Shown: positions 20,620 through 32,910, counted from the first letter of the stretch. The stretch: 64,000 nt of DNA from Dendrocalamus latiflorus (GCA_017311315.1 CM029663.1:36126622-36190621); one strand, 5' to 3'. Translations and numbers: made by a program. The notes: a model not told the origin generated them from the sequence alone.

Positions 20620-23600
20620 TTACTTCACAAGCGATGAAGCGGGTATGTATATGTCAATTTCATCCAATGTTGGGCGGTCACGTAGCGTCAGGCAGTGTTC
20701 ATTTGCCAAGTGCAAGAGGCAAATGAAATATAGGTGTGGCGAAATTTCTGTTTGTGCTGCATCGAGGTTGCAGTTTGGAAGATCTTGAAGTACCTTCGAT
20801 AAGCACAGGGATGATTCTGTGTCCTCTCTTTCCTGCTGGATAAATTGTAGTCAAGTATAGTTTTGATACAAAAATCTTATACGGATCCAGAAGATGGGGA
20901 GAAAGGTTCTGTTTGGACAGGATGGATTTGGACCAATCCCCTACTAAAACAAAGTCAGCAAACTAAAATACAAATCTACTGTGTGTGAATATCTAGTCAA
21001 GTAGGAAATTAGGTTTGAAGTATTAAGCCCATCATTTTGCTGTTTCAAAATATTGAAATAAAAATTTGGAGAAGTTCCTATTTTACAGAATAGTTTCCGA
21101 GACAAATGAAAATAAGATAAAGAAGCGAGAAACATCACTTGGAAGTTTTGTCAATTTGCAACAAACTTGTTTTTGGCATAGTTTTACAGGTATTTGTTCT
21201 CAATGTTCAAAATGTTGGACCTAAATAAATTTGCCACTTCCACAGGTGAGTAGTGACATGGTACATTTGGTGGAAAGCCAAAAACAAGTACAAAATTGGC
21301 CAACTCTAAACAATAATCCATTTTCCTGGTGGTTGCGGCTGGTGACAGGTTTCCAGACATTTTACAAAATAGAAAACATATATATCACATACTAAAATTC
21401 AAATCTAAACTTGACCTAAATCTAAACAACTTGGTTTTTGGAAAACTGTTGTGGACCAAGAAAGCCGAATATTGGCAAAGCATGGTTGTTACTTGGTATG
21501 CATTGGGTAATGACATTGACAACACAGTTGGTAATATATCAAGTATTCCCTAGAATCTGTAGTCACGTAATGCGTTGAACCTGGTACTTAAATCTAACAT
21601 AACAAACTTCTGGGCTTTGTTGAGCATCTGTCATCAGTAAATTTGACCAAATTATGCAAATACATGAGCTCTGCAAATACTTCTAAGGGGAAATGCCACA
21701 GCTCATCTATTTTTACGAAGATAACAAGTATAGAAAATATTTTGATGACAGTGATCATTAATAAGAGCATTTGTCTCACCGGCTCATCAGTCTCAGCAGA
21801 TGTATGAATGTGGTTCCATAGCACATCTTTTAAGGCATGAACATCCACCTGTTTCGATACCTTGTCATATTGTATATCAATCCTGTTTACCTTTGAATCA
21901 GGAAGGAAACAGGGATCAGCTCAGATTTGACCATGCCCAAAGTAATTACTTTTTTTCTCGAACACGCAGGAGAGCTGCGTATCTTTGTATTAAGAAAGGA
22001 AGACAAAACAGGGGTTTGAAAAAACCCTTACAGACCCAAACACACACACACCCAACAAACCGACTTTAGCCTATGGTACAGAAAACAAAATAACGACCTC
22101 GACCAAGAAGGATCTAGACCAACTCCTGAGGCGGAGCAGATAGGTATGAAATACCCTTTGCTCCGGCTAGACCCCAAATCCTCATCTCCTCACTGACAGC
22201 AGCCAAGAGAGCCCTAACGTCCGGAGCAGCCCCATCAAAGTAATTACTAATTAGTTACACCACAGAAAAGCCCTTTGTTTGCTGTATAGTCACAAAGAAT
22301 TCAGGGTTTCAATAACCGGAAAAGCCCCCAAAACCAGTTTCAATTTTTTTTTAAAAATGATTTTTCATATTTGAACTGAGTTATAAACTAGGGGCAACTA
22401 TAAGCATATTCTTATAGAAGTTGATCTGAGGGGTGGGTGTGGGTGTGTTGGGGCGGGGGGGGGGGGGGCCTTCCTCCGCCTCTGCTTATCTGTTCTCTGG
22501 TTCTTTATTCTCAGCTTCTCTACTTTGATCTTCTTTTGCTCTCTCCTCTGGTCTCTCCGATCTGATTCTCTGTTCTTCTCTAGTGTAGAAGTAGAACTAC
22601 TCTACCTATAATTGGTACTAATTTGACCTCGCTAATTTGCTGTTTAATTCAACCCTTTATGTTTCCCTTGTATCGCCAGGAGATGATTAGGTGTGACAAC
22701 CATGATGCACACTACCTCCAGTCCAATTTACTTGTCATTTTAGTTACATGCACATAGAAAAAGTAAGTAATTAATACCTTATGTTTTAACATATGTAACA
22801 TCTAGTAATTGTTTATCATCACTACCAGTAAGCAATTAATAGGGTCATTTGGTGGACAAGTATTTGCAAACCAAAACCTACTTTCTGAAAGGACATCTAT
22901 TTTGAACCAGAAGTGATAACCATATTTACATTACCATAATAAAAGCCCGTATTTATTTTAGCAGCTACCATCATGTAATATTTACATTACCATAATAAAA
23001 GCCCATATTTATTTTAGCAGCTACCATCATGTAAGATTTGGGGATGTACTGACAAGTGAAAACATCAGATTTGTCAATTTAAATACTGGCAGCAAACATG
23101 CAAAACAACTTCCTTCAATCCATAACCTATATGTCTCTTTGGTTGCTTACTTGATTATCCCCATAAAGGTTTATGTATATTAGTACAATATTATGTCTCA
23201 GTCAGTAGCACATCATGTTTACTAGACCTGTTACCGAACAATTCATCTCATCCCGACATAACCAGAAGTGCACAAAAGTTTCAACTTCTAAAGACATAAC
23301 ACTAGTATGTATGCCACCAGAAGACCAAAGTACTCCCTCCATCCTACAATATAAGTCCAAGCCCACCATACACATAGATTAAAAAAGCACTAAATCTAAA
23401 TCATTGGACCATAGATGCCCCTATTAAATATGGGAGCATATCTAGCGCAAATGACCTTTTCAGTGCAAACATGCAAACACGAATTAGGGCCATTGGATCC
23501 ACCTTCTTCGGCTCGAATCCGTGAGGGTGGAAGCCTCTCAAAACTTACGTGTTTTTACACATAACCCCCACCTCCCTTCTCCCCTTTACACAATATCCCC

Positions 23601-26600
23601 GTCGCCTCAATTCCCTCTGTCCACCTCCAGCCTTACGCCGCTCCCATCGCCTCAACTGGGAAGCTGCCGCCCCCGTCGCCTCCACGCCCTCTGCGCTGCT
23701 CCCCTCTCCGCTGGCCTCCCTCTGCGAGAAATGCACGTGCTCCCTCCACGAGAAACCACCCCTATCGCCGCCCCTGCCAGCGACGCCCCTTCTCCCCCAC
23801 CGGCAACGCCCTCGTTCTACGGATCAAATTAGGTTTGACCGCCACCCTCCTTTCCAGCGTTTTGCCCCTCCTCCCTGGCGTTTTGTTGCCGGCCTACTCC
23901 ATCCCCAGCCTTCGATCACGACCACGGCCACCTTCGAAAACTGGCATACGTGGTCGTGGTGGCCATGGTCGAAGGTTGTTGTGGTCATGGAGGCCGCGGT
24001 CGAAGGCGGTCATAGTCGTGGCGGCCATGGTCGAAGGCGGCCATGGTTATGGTCAAAGGCGGCGGTGAGGCCATATCTGACTCCGAGGGGGGCGGGAAGG
24101 AGGGAGGAGCTCAGGCCGTGGCGTCGCCGGCGCTGAAGGGAGTCCAGGGGGCGGCGTCAGGGAAAGCCGGGGGGCGGCGCTGGGGAGGGGAGGGGGAGGT
24201 AAGCCGCAGGATTGGGCCGCAGGGGTGACACTGGGGATGGGAGGGAGGCAATGGGGATGGCACAAGGCTGGGAGGCGATGGGGACTGCGCAAGGCTGGGA
24301 GGCGCAGAGGGAACGGAGGCGAATGGGGCGGCGCAAGACTGGGAGTTGAGGCGATAGGATCGGATGGAAAAGAGACTGAGTTATGCCAATGGAAAAGCGC
24401 AGGCGGGGCAGGGGTTATGTGCAAAATGGCATTAAGTTCTAAGGGATTCCACTGCATAGATCTGAGGCGTAGAAGGTGGATCCGTCGGCCCTGATTTGTG
24501 TTTACATGTTTACACTGAAATGGCCATTTGCACTGGATATGCTCCCATTAAATATCATACTACAACTAATCATCCACTTTTTAATTTTAAAGCAGGAATA
24601 TAGAGTAGAAATATTGCAATAACTATATTTTGATTTGCTCAATGAACTTATATTGTGAGAAGGTGCTTCCCAAGACAATGGACTTATATTACAGGACGAA
24701 GGAAGTATGTTTTTTTGCCAAAAACAAGGAATAAACAAATGTAACTGAAAGACATTTATAGAAATGAGTCGACCCAAGAAGCAAATCTTTTCTTAGAGCA
24801 TGCCAGAAAAATAGACTGAATAGCTCAATGGCAAGCACGAAATCAAGCCTTAAAGACAGTAGTCATATAGCAGATTCTTTTAAAAACGAGTCATACAGCC
24901 AGCGATAGTAAAATCTCAGTGAAGATAAGGTACTAAATGTTGGAAAACACTACCTACCATTTATAGTGCCTATGATATCACCGACATTTATACATTTGGT
25001 GATTTTCTGGCCACTGTTTCTGGTTTATTTTCAGGATTTATTTCCCCAACTTAGAGGACAATTACACTGATATCAATTAAAACTTTCTCCAGATGCACAT
25101 CCAAATATAAACAGACAGAAGCATACCCCAATATAAGCACACAAAAATGAATGTCAAAGGGGCCAGAAAAAGAACACACCTGTCTCGGTTTAGTAATAAG
25201 ATTTACTGGCTCTTCTACATCACTACCAGCATTTACTTCATCAACATGATCATTGCCTAAGGTATCATCATCCCAATGTCCAGATGGGACAAAATCATCG
25301 TCGCCATCCCTTGAATCATCTATAAGGGGAAAAAAAGGGAAATTTTCAAAAACACATTGACAGGAATATAGGCAGTCAGTACTCAATACTCGCATGATCA
25401 ACCTGTAAGGCTGTAACACACGCAGACATAATCTACTATGAGAGCACTCAATTTTTTTAGGAAAAAAAAGAGGACGTTAATAGGATGCTACCTGACATCT
25501 TGCCAACGTGCATACTAAATTATCACTTTGCTTGGATTTTGTATATAGAGCTCTCAACTTGATTCACAGTATTGTTCATTTAAGGAACATATGAACTTGT
25601 CAAGACCTCAGAAACCAAAAGGAACTAGAGAAAAGCAACACATGTAGTATAAAACAGAACAAGTAACATGTAATATAATGATTTTAGAACTTTCAATGTT
25701 TGCTACAGGACTCCCAGAAATACTATTAAAAGTAACAAGCAAAATTCTTCAATTGAAATACATAATGCAAGAATGTGGCAAAACATACCAAGTGGTTTTC
25801 TTCTTCTCCGAGCCAGACACTAAAAAAAGATCAATAATTATTACAAATAACCTTAGGTACATATCAAGAATAATTTTCATGAGAAGTTAGCACTGCATTA
25901 CCAATACATCTGGAAGAAGAAATAATTTAACAAGGCTTTCAGGTCGGTAATGACAATCCTCTGGAAGTTTGTTGCTGCAGGCACCCTTATTTGCAGGCAG
26001 CAGCAATGACTTCGGATTCTTCGGAGGTGCGAAGATATTTGGAATTTCATGTTCCAATGCCTTGGTGAAATCAATATCAGGTCCATCTTTGCCTCTTTTC
26101 TTCGTCTTTTTTGCTACTTCTAAATCACCAGATGAAGTTGGGACAGGATCCAAATCTATAGGAATGTACCTCAAAATTAAATAAGCCTGTATGAAATGAA
26201 ACCAAGATATGACTATGGACGAGGCAGTACCTTTAACTTTTCGATATTTCCAATGCTCAGGTCCTGCCCAAGCATTTGTTTTGGAAGAGAATCCCATGCC
26301 AAGCGACAAGAAATCTGCAATTTTGTCGAGTCTTTCATCCACATTAGGAACCTCAAAAGTGTATTCACCAGTTTCCTGCATACCAACATGCTGTCAAGAA
26401 AACCAATTTGTATAATCAGGTTTTAAACTTTAAACAATTCAATCATAACAAACTTTACTGGATGGCGAATTGAAAGACTGTAGTAGGGAACAAACTACAG
26501 CAACAAAGCTAATGGGTTTAAGTATGTATCTACAAAATACATTAACCTATTATTCCATGATTAATTGACGTTTTCACACAGATCTTTAATGACTTTTAAG

Positions 26601-28885
26601 TCAATGGCATTTTACCACAGATTTGAATTACACAGAAAAATACTGTAATACAACATAGGAAAGAAACCATAAAACGCTGTTTATCATAATAGATAATCCC
26701 CCGATGAAGGTAGCTATTTTTCCGAAGGATCATCCATATCTAAATTTTGTCTACTTTTTACTGTCTACAGGAAGTACCTCTTGATAGTTTGTTGAATTGG
26801 AATTCATCAGGTTGCAGTTTTCATCGCATGCACTCTCCTGATCATCACAACCACCGAAATCCCAAGTTCCACTATCAGGTAGCATGTTGTCATCATTCTC
26901 TGCGTCATTACTGTCAGCCACCTGATCTTCCATCACTGGTATTTGCCTAGAAGATTCTTCATGTGATGGCCTTCGGTTTTCTTCGTCAAACTGAGCCACA
27001 ATGTCCCTCAAGGTAGGCGAAATGGCATTGCATAGAGGCATGTGAACTACCATTTGCTCAATTTGCTCTGTCCAAGAGTAGCAACTTAATGGAAACCCAA
27101 ATGGAAATAGCATGTAAAGAGCGTCTATAGCAGCACACCACAAATTGATAATACCTTTGGCAAATGAAAGATCAATCACTTCAGCCTTCTCAGTTTGCAT
27201 ATCATTTAAGATGCACTTGTCCGGTGCTTCAAATGAATCAAAAAACACACGACAACTACCATATACTCCAAGGTTGTATAACAAGAGACCCTTCGCCCCA
27301 CCTTCGTCAAACTGAGCAGTAGTTTGATGGTATAATGGATCCACCGTGAAAGCAACTAGCAGCAAGTGCAATAAATTTATATTATACTTTTCGCCACATG
27401 ATAGAATAGTCTCCATAGAAGCACAAAGAGGAAAAAAATGATTGGAGCTTACCATCAAACTTCTTCACATTAAGAGCCTCAAACGAGGGCTCCAACGTCG
27501 AAGCAGGTGAAATCTGCACAAATGAAGCAGCATTAGCAATAATCAAGAAGAATTGAAGTGAAAATAAACTCGGTGATCAATTCAGAGAGTCAAAAGACTC
27601 TACCCTCCTGTCAGCATCCTTTTTGTTTGTGCCCTCTTCTTGTGCAGGCTGTGCATTGCCGCCTTCTCCCAAATCTACAATGGCAATCAAATAAGGACAT
27701 CGTAAGTTCATGAAAAAAGCGTAAAACAGATAAGTACTTCGGAAACTTTTACCCTAAAAAAGTAAAAGCAACAATCAGATGTACCAAATTCAACTAATGC
27801 CCTTCTCACAGAGGGTTGATACCTCTTGCAAAGCTGTGTAATATGGTAATGTAATACTGAGTAATTTCTCAAAGAAATAAAAATCGAGAGCAAAAGTTAT
27901 TCTGACATGGACTGCAGTTTTTAAATTAAAATCTTATACCGTATTTCTCTTTACTCTTGGATCAATTTAGACCATGATCCTTTCGATAAAACCTAAAATC
28001 CATCATGTATCTCAAGTTACTTTAAAATTTTAACTTTAGTAGTTTAGTGGTACTCCAGCATCACTAGAGTAATTGGCACTTGATACCGACTCTCATAAAA
28101 AAGAAAAATTACACTCAAATTGATACACGATTGGAAGAAATTAGCAAGCAATAGTGGATCTTACCAGCCTCTTCCCCCCTTCCGGCACGGTTGATTCCGC
28201 CGAGCACCTTGTACGCCTCAGAGTGCACCGAATCGACACGCAGCGAGTAGATCTTGATGCCTGCCTCCAGCGTGCAGCTAGCCTGACCCCAAAACCATTT
28301 TTCCCAATCAAATTCAAAAATGACCGGACGAATCTCCTCCCCAATCCACGAGAAGAAAGATAGGAAATGGAAAGAATTAGGACGGCCGCACCTTCTGGAA
28401 GTTGGTCTCGTCGTCGTCGTCCTCCCCCGCCTGGATGATCTCGCTGATGTGATCGATGAGCCCCAGCTCCCACGTGTTCTTCTGGTTAATTTTCTGCGCA
28501 AATGTCCCAGGGCAAAAAAGGAAAGAAAGCTTAGCAAGAGAGACAGAGTGGTCTAGGGTTTCGACGGTGGAGAAGACCAGTAGGGGACGCGTACGTTCTC
28601 TGAGGCGAGCTTGATGCAGTTGTGGAAGAGGTCCATGACCTGGTCGCGGTTGAGGAGGTTGGGGTGCGGGGTCTTGGGCGCGAGCGAAGCGGCGAGGGAG
28701 CGGCGGCGGACGGAGGCCGCGCGAGCGGCGGCGCGGGCGCGGGCGCGCTCGAGCTGGTCATCGTTCGAGCCGAGCGGGAAGGCGGGCGGCGGCGACTGCA
28801 GCAGCAGCCGTGAGCCGGCCGCCGTCCCTCGGGCCGGAGGCGGGGTCGGCGCCAGCGCAGGGGCGGAGGCGTCCTTGGCCGGCAT
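20620..28885 (-). CDS. CAP-H: condensin complex subunit CAP-H (gamma-kleisin)
   Basis: Kleisin of condensin I (Cnd2/Barren family): it bridges the SMC2 and SMC4 heads and carries CAP-D2 and CAP-G for mitotic and meiotic chromosome compaction. Thirteen exons on the minus strand: 28885-28595, 28493-28392, 28282-28165, 27674-27604, 27513-27453, 27355-27155, 27067-26778, 26375-26231, 26155-25902, 25819-25789, 25319-25180, 21890-21780, 20835-20620. All borders are GT/AG, phases agree, and the sum is 2,031 bp or 676 residues, normal for plants. Landmarks: NRDQVMDLFHNCIKLASENK then INQKNTWELGLIDHI (about 83-115, SMC2-facing), KASCTLEAGIKIYSLRVDSV (about 131-150), VDPLYHQTTAQFDEGGAKG (about 219-237), GPEHWKYRKVKG (about 415-426), HYRPESLVKLFLLPDVL (about 495-511), KPRQVNRIDIQYDKVSKQVD (about 565-584), ISPHLYFICLLHLANEH (about 632-648, C-terminal winged helix facing SMC4). 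Start chosen at the first in-frame ATG (28885), followed by an Ala/Pro-rich leader. Intron 11 (3.3 kb) hosts several transposons. Confidence 0.96.
21952..22235 (-). mobile_element. 5'-truncated LINE tail in CAP-H intron 11
   Basis: On the minus strand it ends with TTAATACAAAGATACGCAGC, TCTCCTGCGTGTTCGAG and an A-run, the characteristic 3' end of grass L1-type LINEs. It is bounded by 13-bp target duplications CAAAGTAATTACT at 21939-21951 and 22236-22248. Only about 284 bp is present, with a short TG repeat. The leading part could encode the last residues of an ORF2 protein (EEMRIWGLAGAKG), so it is a dead-on-arrival copy. Confidence 0.88.
22922..23033. repeat. 56-bp tandem duplication in CAP-H intron 11
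   Basis: Two adjacent 56-bp units (22922-22977, 22978-23033) that differ by eye at one base, AAAGCCCGTA versus AAAGCCCATA. Recent local duplication with no coding content. Confidence 0.9.
23333..24705. mobile_element. Stowaway (Tc1/mariner) MITE, interrupted by a MULE
   Basis: The left end CTCCCTCCATCCTACAATAT and the right end, read on the other strand, CTTCCTTCGTCCTGTAATAT are the well-known grass Stowaway termini. TA flanks both ends (23331-23332, 24706-24707). Without the nested Mutator-like insertion and its duplicated target, the element is about 249 bp. Confidence 0.88.
23432..24546. mobile_element. Mutator-like element (candidate Pack-MULE) nested in the Stowaway
   Basis: 1,115 bp with long terminal inverted repeats starting GGGAGCATATC(T/C)AG(C/T)GCAAATG and matching, with scattered mismatches, for about 75-90 bp inward (shared words TTCAGTG, AAACATG, GGATCCACCTTCT). 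The 9-bp target duplication ATTAAATAT is exact at 23423-23431 and 24547-24555, the MULE hallmark. The core (about 23600-24400) is strikingly GC-rich compared with the surrounding intron, as in Pack-MULEs that carry 5' gene fragments. Open frames on both strands there are not recognisable, so the captured source is unknown. Confidence 0.88.
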
Positions 28886-29142
28886 CTCGGGTCGATCGGC
28901 GGGTAGGAGTCCGATTTGGGGGGGTTCGGTTTCGTGTGGTGCCTCTCGGGCTCCCTCCCAGGGGTGATTTCAAATTTTCGGGGGAGCCGCCGGACGGGGA
29001 TTGGCCGAGATTGGGAGAACCAACGGACGGATTTTGTGAGTCGTTGCGACTTGTGAATTGTGCTTTGATGTGTGACCCCGTTTTTATTTTTTATTTTTGA
29101 GACCGCTTGTACTGTTGTGTGAGTCATGGCGTTTGTTTTAAA
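28886..29142 (-). promoter_or_regulatory. presumed CAP-H promoter and 5' leader
   Basis: GC-rich leader immediately upstream of the CAP-H ATG. A family A MITE starts at about 29143, so the undisturbed proximal promoter is short, about 250 bp. No TATA box or specific site was confidently located. Confidence 0.4.
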
Positions 29143-29423
29143 TTTTAATGCCGTTTGATTGAACTAAAATAAGCTGATTTATAACTAAATTTATATTATA
29201 GTTAGCTAAAATTATACTATAACTAATGGTGACTTATTTGACGTAACTAAATTTTAAAAAATAAAAAAACTGGTTAAGCCATCACGGACAATGCAAACGA
29301 ATACAGAAAAAAAGAACCGGCAAAAAAACTCAAAAAAGCTAAAAAGCCAAAAAAAGATGAAATTTAAGAAGAGTAAAAAATAAGACAAAAGCCAGAAACT
29401 CAAGCCGAAATAAGTAGGGCCTT
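29143..29423. mobile_element. MITE, family A copy 2
   Basis: Same order as the copy at 1430-1712: AACTAAAATAAGCTGATTTA near one end, ACTTATTTGACGTAACTAAA, CATCACGGACAATGCAAACG, AAAGAACCGGCAAAAAA, and CAAGCCGAAATAAGTAGGGC near the other end. Non-coding. Ends are approximate. Confidence 0.65.
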
Positions 29424-29575
29424 TGTTAATAGATTTCGATTAAAAATAAATAGTAGTGGTTGAAAAAAGTGATTTTTAAAAAAGAAAGATGAATGATGCA
29501 AAAAGTGTGTAAGAGAAATGTGCGCGTGATATGTTCAAAAAAAAAAGAAATGTGCGCGTGATGGGAGCAAGATGA

Positions 29576-29817
29576 GGGCCTGTTCTTTACCTCACAAGCC
29601 GGTGGCTTTTGGCTTTTGCTACAGTACCTAACTTTCAAACGGAGTATTTTTTCAAGACAGTGTCTACAAGTTAAACAATCTACACGTTAAAAGCCCAACA
29701 TCTGTACCAGCTAAAATCGCAAGTGAGTATCTATCTCTCTGTAATCTATACCGTAAATAGCCAAAATTCAAAAATTTCAGCCAAAAGCCATAAGCCGCAG
29801 CCGAAAAGAACATGCCC
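29576..29817. mobile_element. MITE, family B copy 2 with TGA target duplication
   Basis: 242 bp with inverted termini GGGCCTGTTCTTTACC and, on the other strand, GGGCATGTTCTTTTCGGC. TGA lies immediately outside both ends (29573-29575, 29818-29820). Related to 3094-3345. Confidence 0.7.
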
Positions 29818-29967
29818 TGAGTGGTGTGGGTGATGTATTTGTGACCTCCTACTTTATCTCTGAAATAAGACAATAGTAAGAAGAGTAGAGAAGCTGCTCA
29901 AGAAATCAGATGTTTGTATTGATTTTTAACTTTTTAAAATAGAAGTTAGAAGTAAATATCAATAAGG

Positions 29968-30252
29968 TTGGTGATCAGTTGGGCTTAAAAGCTCATGGCT
30001 TATGGCTGAAAACACTGTAGCTGGCTGAAAAAAACACTGTAGCTGACAGAGACTTATTTAGCATAATTAAATTTAAAAAATTTAAAAATATAAAAAATAT
30101 GTTAGCCCAATATGTATAATACAAACGAATACAGGGAAAAAAGAACCGGCAAAAAAGCTCAACAAAAAGCCAAAAATTCAAAAAAAGACGAGATTTATGA
30201 ATAATAAAAAATAAGCCAGAAGTCAGAAACTCAAGCCGAACCGATCAGGCCT
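29968..30252. mobile_element. MITE, family A copy 3
   Basis: Inverted ends built on GATCAGTTGGGCTTAAAAGC and, from the other side, GATCGGTTCGGCTTGAG. The interior repeats GTAGCTGGCTGAAAAA, AACGAATACAGGGAAAAAAG and AATAAGCCAGAAGTCAG as in copies 1 and 2. Confidence 0.65.
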
Positions 30253-30434
30253 GACCTCCCTGTCTTGGGAGTTGGGAGTGAAATCCAGCGAGCGACCAAG
30301 GCAAGCGCGCCATTGTCGTGCGGTGCACAATCGCATTTCCTATTCTCTTGTTTGTTGTTTTTCCTAACTTCCTCCTCTAGTGTCCCCACAATGCCTTCCC
30401 CTTCCGCTTCACCACAAAATCCTCCACCATCTAA

Positions 30435-30798
30435 GGCCCTGTTTGGATCCCTTGGGCTAACAACTAGTTGCTAAACTTTAGCCCTTGAGGATCCAAACAG
30501 GAGGGCTAATGGGTGGGCTAAAGTTTAGCCAAAGCCCCAACTAGTTGTTAGCCAACTAGTCCATCAAACCCAGCTAATGAGGGCTAAAGGACTAGCCTGA
30601 TGGAAAAAAGACGTTGATACCCACGCCAACCCTCCCAGACCACCATGCATAGGGGTATAACAGACTTTGCACTGACATAGTAGCACTTATTAGTCCTTGG
30701 ATCCAAACAGGACTGGGCTAATCTTTAGCCAGCTAACTACTAGTTAGCTAACAACTAGTCCTAGCTAACAACTAGTCCTAGTCCATCCAAACAGGCCC
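30435..30798. mobile_element. Tourist-like MITE with TAA target duplication
   Basis: 364 bp, termini GGCCCTGTTTGGATCC and, on the other strand, GGGCCTGTTTGGATGG, with TAA on both sides (30432-30434 and 30799-30801). The interior contains repeated GGGCTAA, AACTAGTTG and CTAGTCCTAG words that make it strongly self-complementary. It belongs to the PIF/Harbinger-derived class. Confidence 0.8.
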
Positions 30799-30802
30799 TA
30801 AG

Positions 30803-32140
30803 GGTATGTTTGGATGGTTAGATAGAGGCTTGGATGGGATGGTCCCATCCAATTTTTACATTTTATCCTTGTGTTTGGTTCGTTGGATTGGATGAAATCA
30901 ACCTGGATCGGCTCATCCATCCAGACCAATATTCTTCCCAGATGCTGGATGGCGCGATGCGTGCAAAATCATCGGACGGTGCCATCCATCTGACTTACGT
31001 ATGCTCGCATGACCCATCCATTCCACTCACCTCCCTCCCAACTCTATCTCTCTTCCAATGAGATCCACATCTGGAGGAGGCGGTGGCAAGGGCAAGAGAA
31101 GTCCGGGCGATGGTGCTAGTGAGCGGACTCTGAGCAACAGCTTTGGGAGTGGATGTCGGTGACTCTGACTAGCACCTAAGGTTAGCACTGGCGCCTACGC
31201 ATGGAGCCGGACAACCGCGGCTATGACCGGAGGCTCGTGACCGCCGCCTGCGAGTGGTGCCTTGTGACGGTGAGTTTAATTTGTTGGGTTTGGTCTACTC
31301 TGTGATCTTGCTGATATTCCTCACTTACATAGGTCATTTGAAAATGATTTAAATATATATTGTTGATTTAAGTAACTTGAAGGATTAGAAAATATATGTT
31401 GTGCTAGCTTTTTGCCCAAAGGCAAAGAATCATTTGCAGGAGATGAAGGATCAGTTGATTGCAGTATGCAATGAACTTATTGATGGTCCTGGTGAACTCA
31501 GCCCTCAACATTCTGAAGAGCTTCGCCAAAAGAGGTTTGATTCTTGGTTCTACTGATTATTATTTGCTTGTTTGTTAAGTATATATGTTTTACCATCATT
31601 AATGCTGATGGTTGCGATGGTTTACTATGCAGAGTGCATCTAAAGAAACAAATTCAACTCGAGTATATCTAGAAGTTCAAGTTTTCTAGATCAAAACTAG
31701 TTGTCGTTAAACTTCTTGTTTTCCATGGTATATAGTTAGATTCTCAATTGTGTCGTTAGCTCACTCGAGTGTGTGTTTAATATTTTTTACACTCTCATGA
31801 TGGTTTACCTCAATTTCCTCTGTTGGCATTGTCATTGCTGCAGCCTGTATTTTTACCATTGCAAAGTCTTGTTCAATTCTTCCCAGCCTTGGACTCCTTC
31901 CGGTTTCCAACAGAAATGGCAAAGAGATGCAGCATTTGTCGAGTATGCCCAGTTTGCAAGGCCGATAGCCAGTTGCAAGGTCATCTTACCAGGGGTTATC
32001 TAAACCATTCCATCCACACTTATCCACCTAATCAAATATAAAATTGGTTTATTTCATTCACCCAACCAAATATAGAATTGGTTTATTCCATTCACCCAAC
32101 CAAATATAGAATTGGTTTATCCTATCCACCCAACCAAACA
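30803..32140. mobile_element. possible transposon with gene-like fragments
   Basis: The left edge reads GGGTATGTTTGGATGG and the right edge, on the other strand, GTTTGTTTGGTTGGGTGG, a loose inverted pair. Inside, a segment at about 31426-31530 reads as a good exon-like frame (KNHLQEMKDQLIAVCNELID, then GPGELSPQHSEELRQKR) between an AG and a GT, and another at about 31201-31270 reads MEPDNRGYDRRLVTAACEW before GTGAGT. I do not recognise the source gene. A target duplication was not found, so the whole-element call is tentative. Confidence 0.35.
32029..32140. repeat. 34-bp tandem repeat, about 3.3 copies
   Basis: Unit contains CAACCAAATATAGAATTGG followed by TTTATTCCATTCACC; starts at 32063 and 32097 show the 34-bp period, with partial units at both ends. 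Confidence 0.8.
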
Positions 32141-32319
32141 AACTACTGAATCATTCAGTCCTATCCCACCAAAATCACTCGCGCAGAAAGAAACATGCCA
32201 AAATTTATCGTGCGAAAGAAAAGGGAGAACTGAACTCCGAAATCATTGGCCTCATCTGCAGCAACTCGCCCAAATCTCGTTCAGCCCGTCGCCCTCTTCC
32301 ACTACCTCTGCGAAATCTT
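32141..32319. other. sequence split by the copia insertion, left side
   Basis: A leader-like stretch (CCCGTCGCCCTCTTCCACT) that resumes at 38465 after the copia element: the target ATCTT is at 32315-32319 and 38460-38464. No product recognised. Confidence 0.4.
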
Positions 32320-32727
32320 TATTGGATAAATCTAAAGGCTAAACATGAACTATAAGCATTAACCCTAGATCAAACATGAACACATAACATAATCTTTAGT
32401 GCGGAAACGTACTCGAGGCTAGACATGCCATGAGGATTGAGGATCTGTCGATGTAGAGGTGGTCGGCGGCGCGGTGATGCCGTGGACGGGGACGAAGGAG
32501 GCCTTCGGTCTTCGTCCACCTTAGCGCTCGTGAGAGATCGGGTATGTGCGGGATTTCGTGGCCTTAATCAACCGTGAACAAACCCTACCGAATCCCCTCC
32601 GTTTTTGTAGCGCTAGATGACCGGGACCGAAACCAAAAAGAAGTTGGTTGCGCCTTCGATCAGGGCGCGAGTGGAGGCATGGCCTCCCTGGAATCTCGGG
32701 ATACAGTTAGCCGAGATCAACCCAACA
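32320..32727 (-). repeat. 3' LTR of the minus-strand copia element
   Basis: 408 bp, direct repeat of 38052-38459. Confidence 0.93.
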
Positions 32728-32910
32728 TTCTCCCCTTTGATCATAAGGCTAACATCATAAGCCCAATAAAACAACATACCAAGGCAATGTGTTGCATGGC
32801 CAATTAAGTGCCATACAACTCCAGTACCTATAGTATACTATCCCATCTTGAAATGGATATTCATTATACTTAATGAGAGTTGGTTTGCTTTAAGGTCCTT
32901 TTATCCAGAA

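Noticed and set aside
22454..22467. Long G run in CAP-H intron 11
   Set aside because: Simple homopolymer; no flanking structure that suggests function, and its length may be unreliable in assembly.
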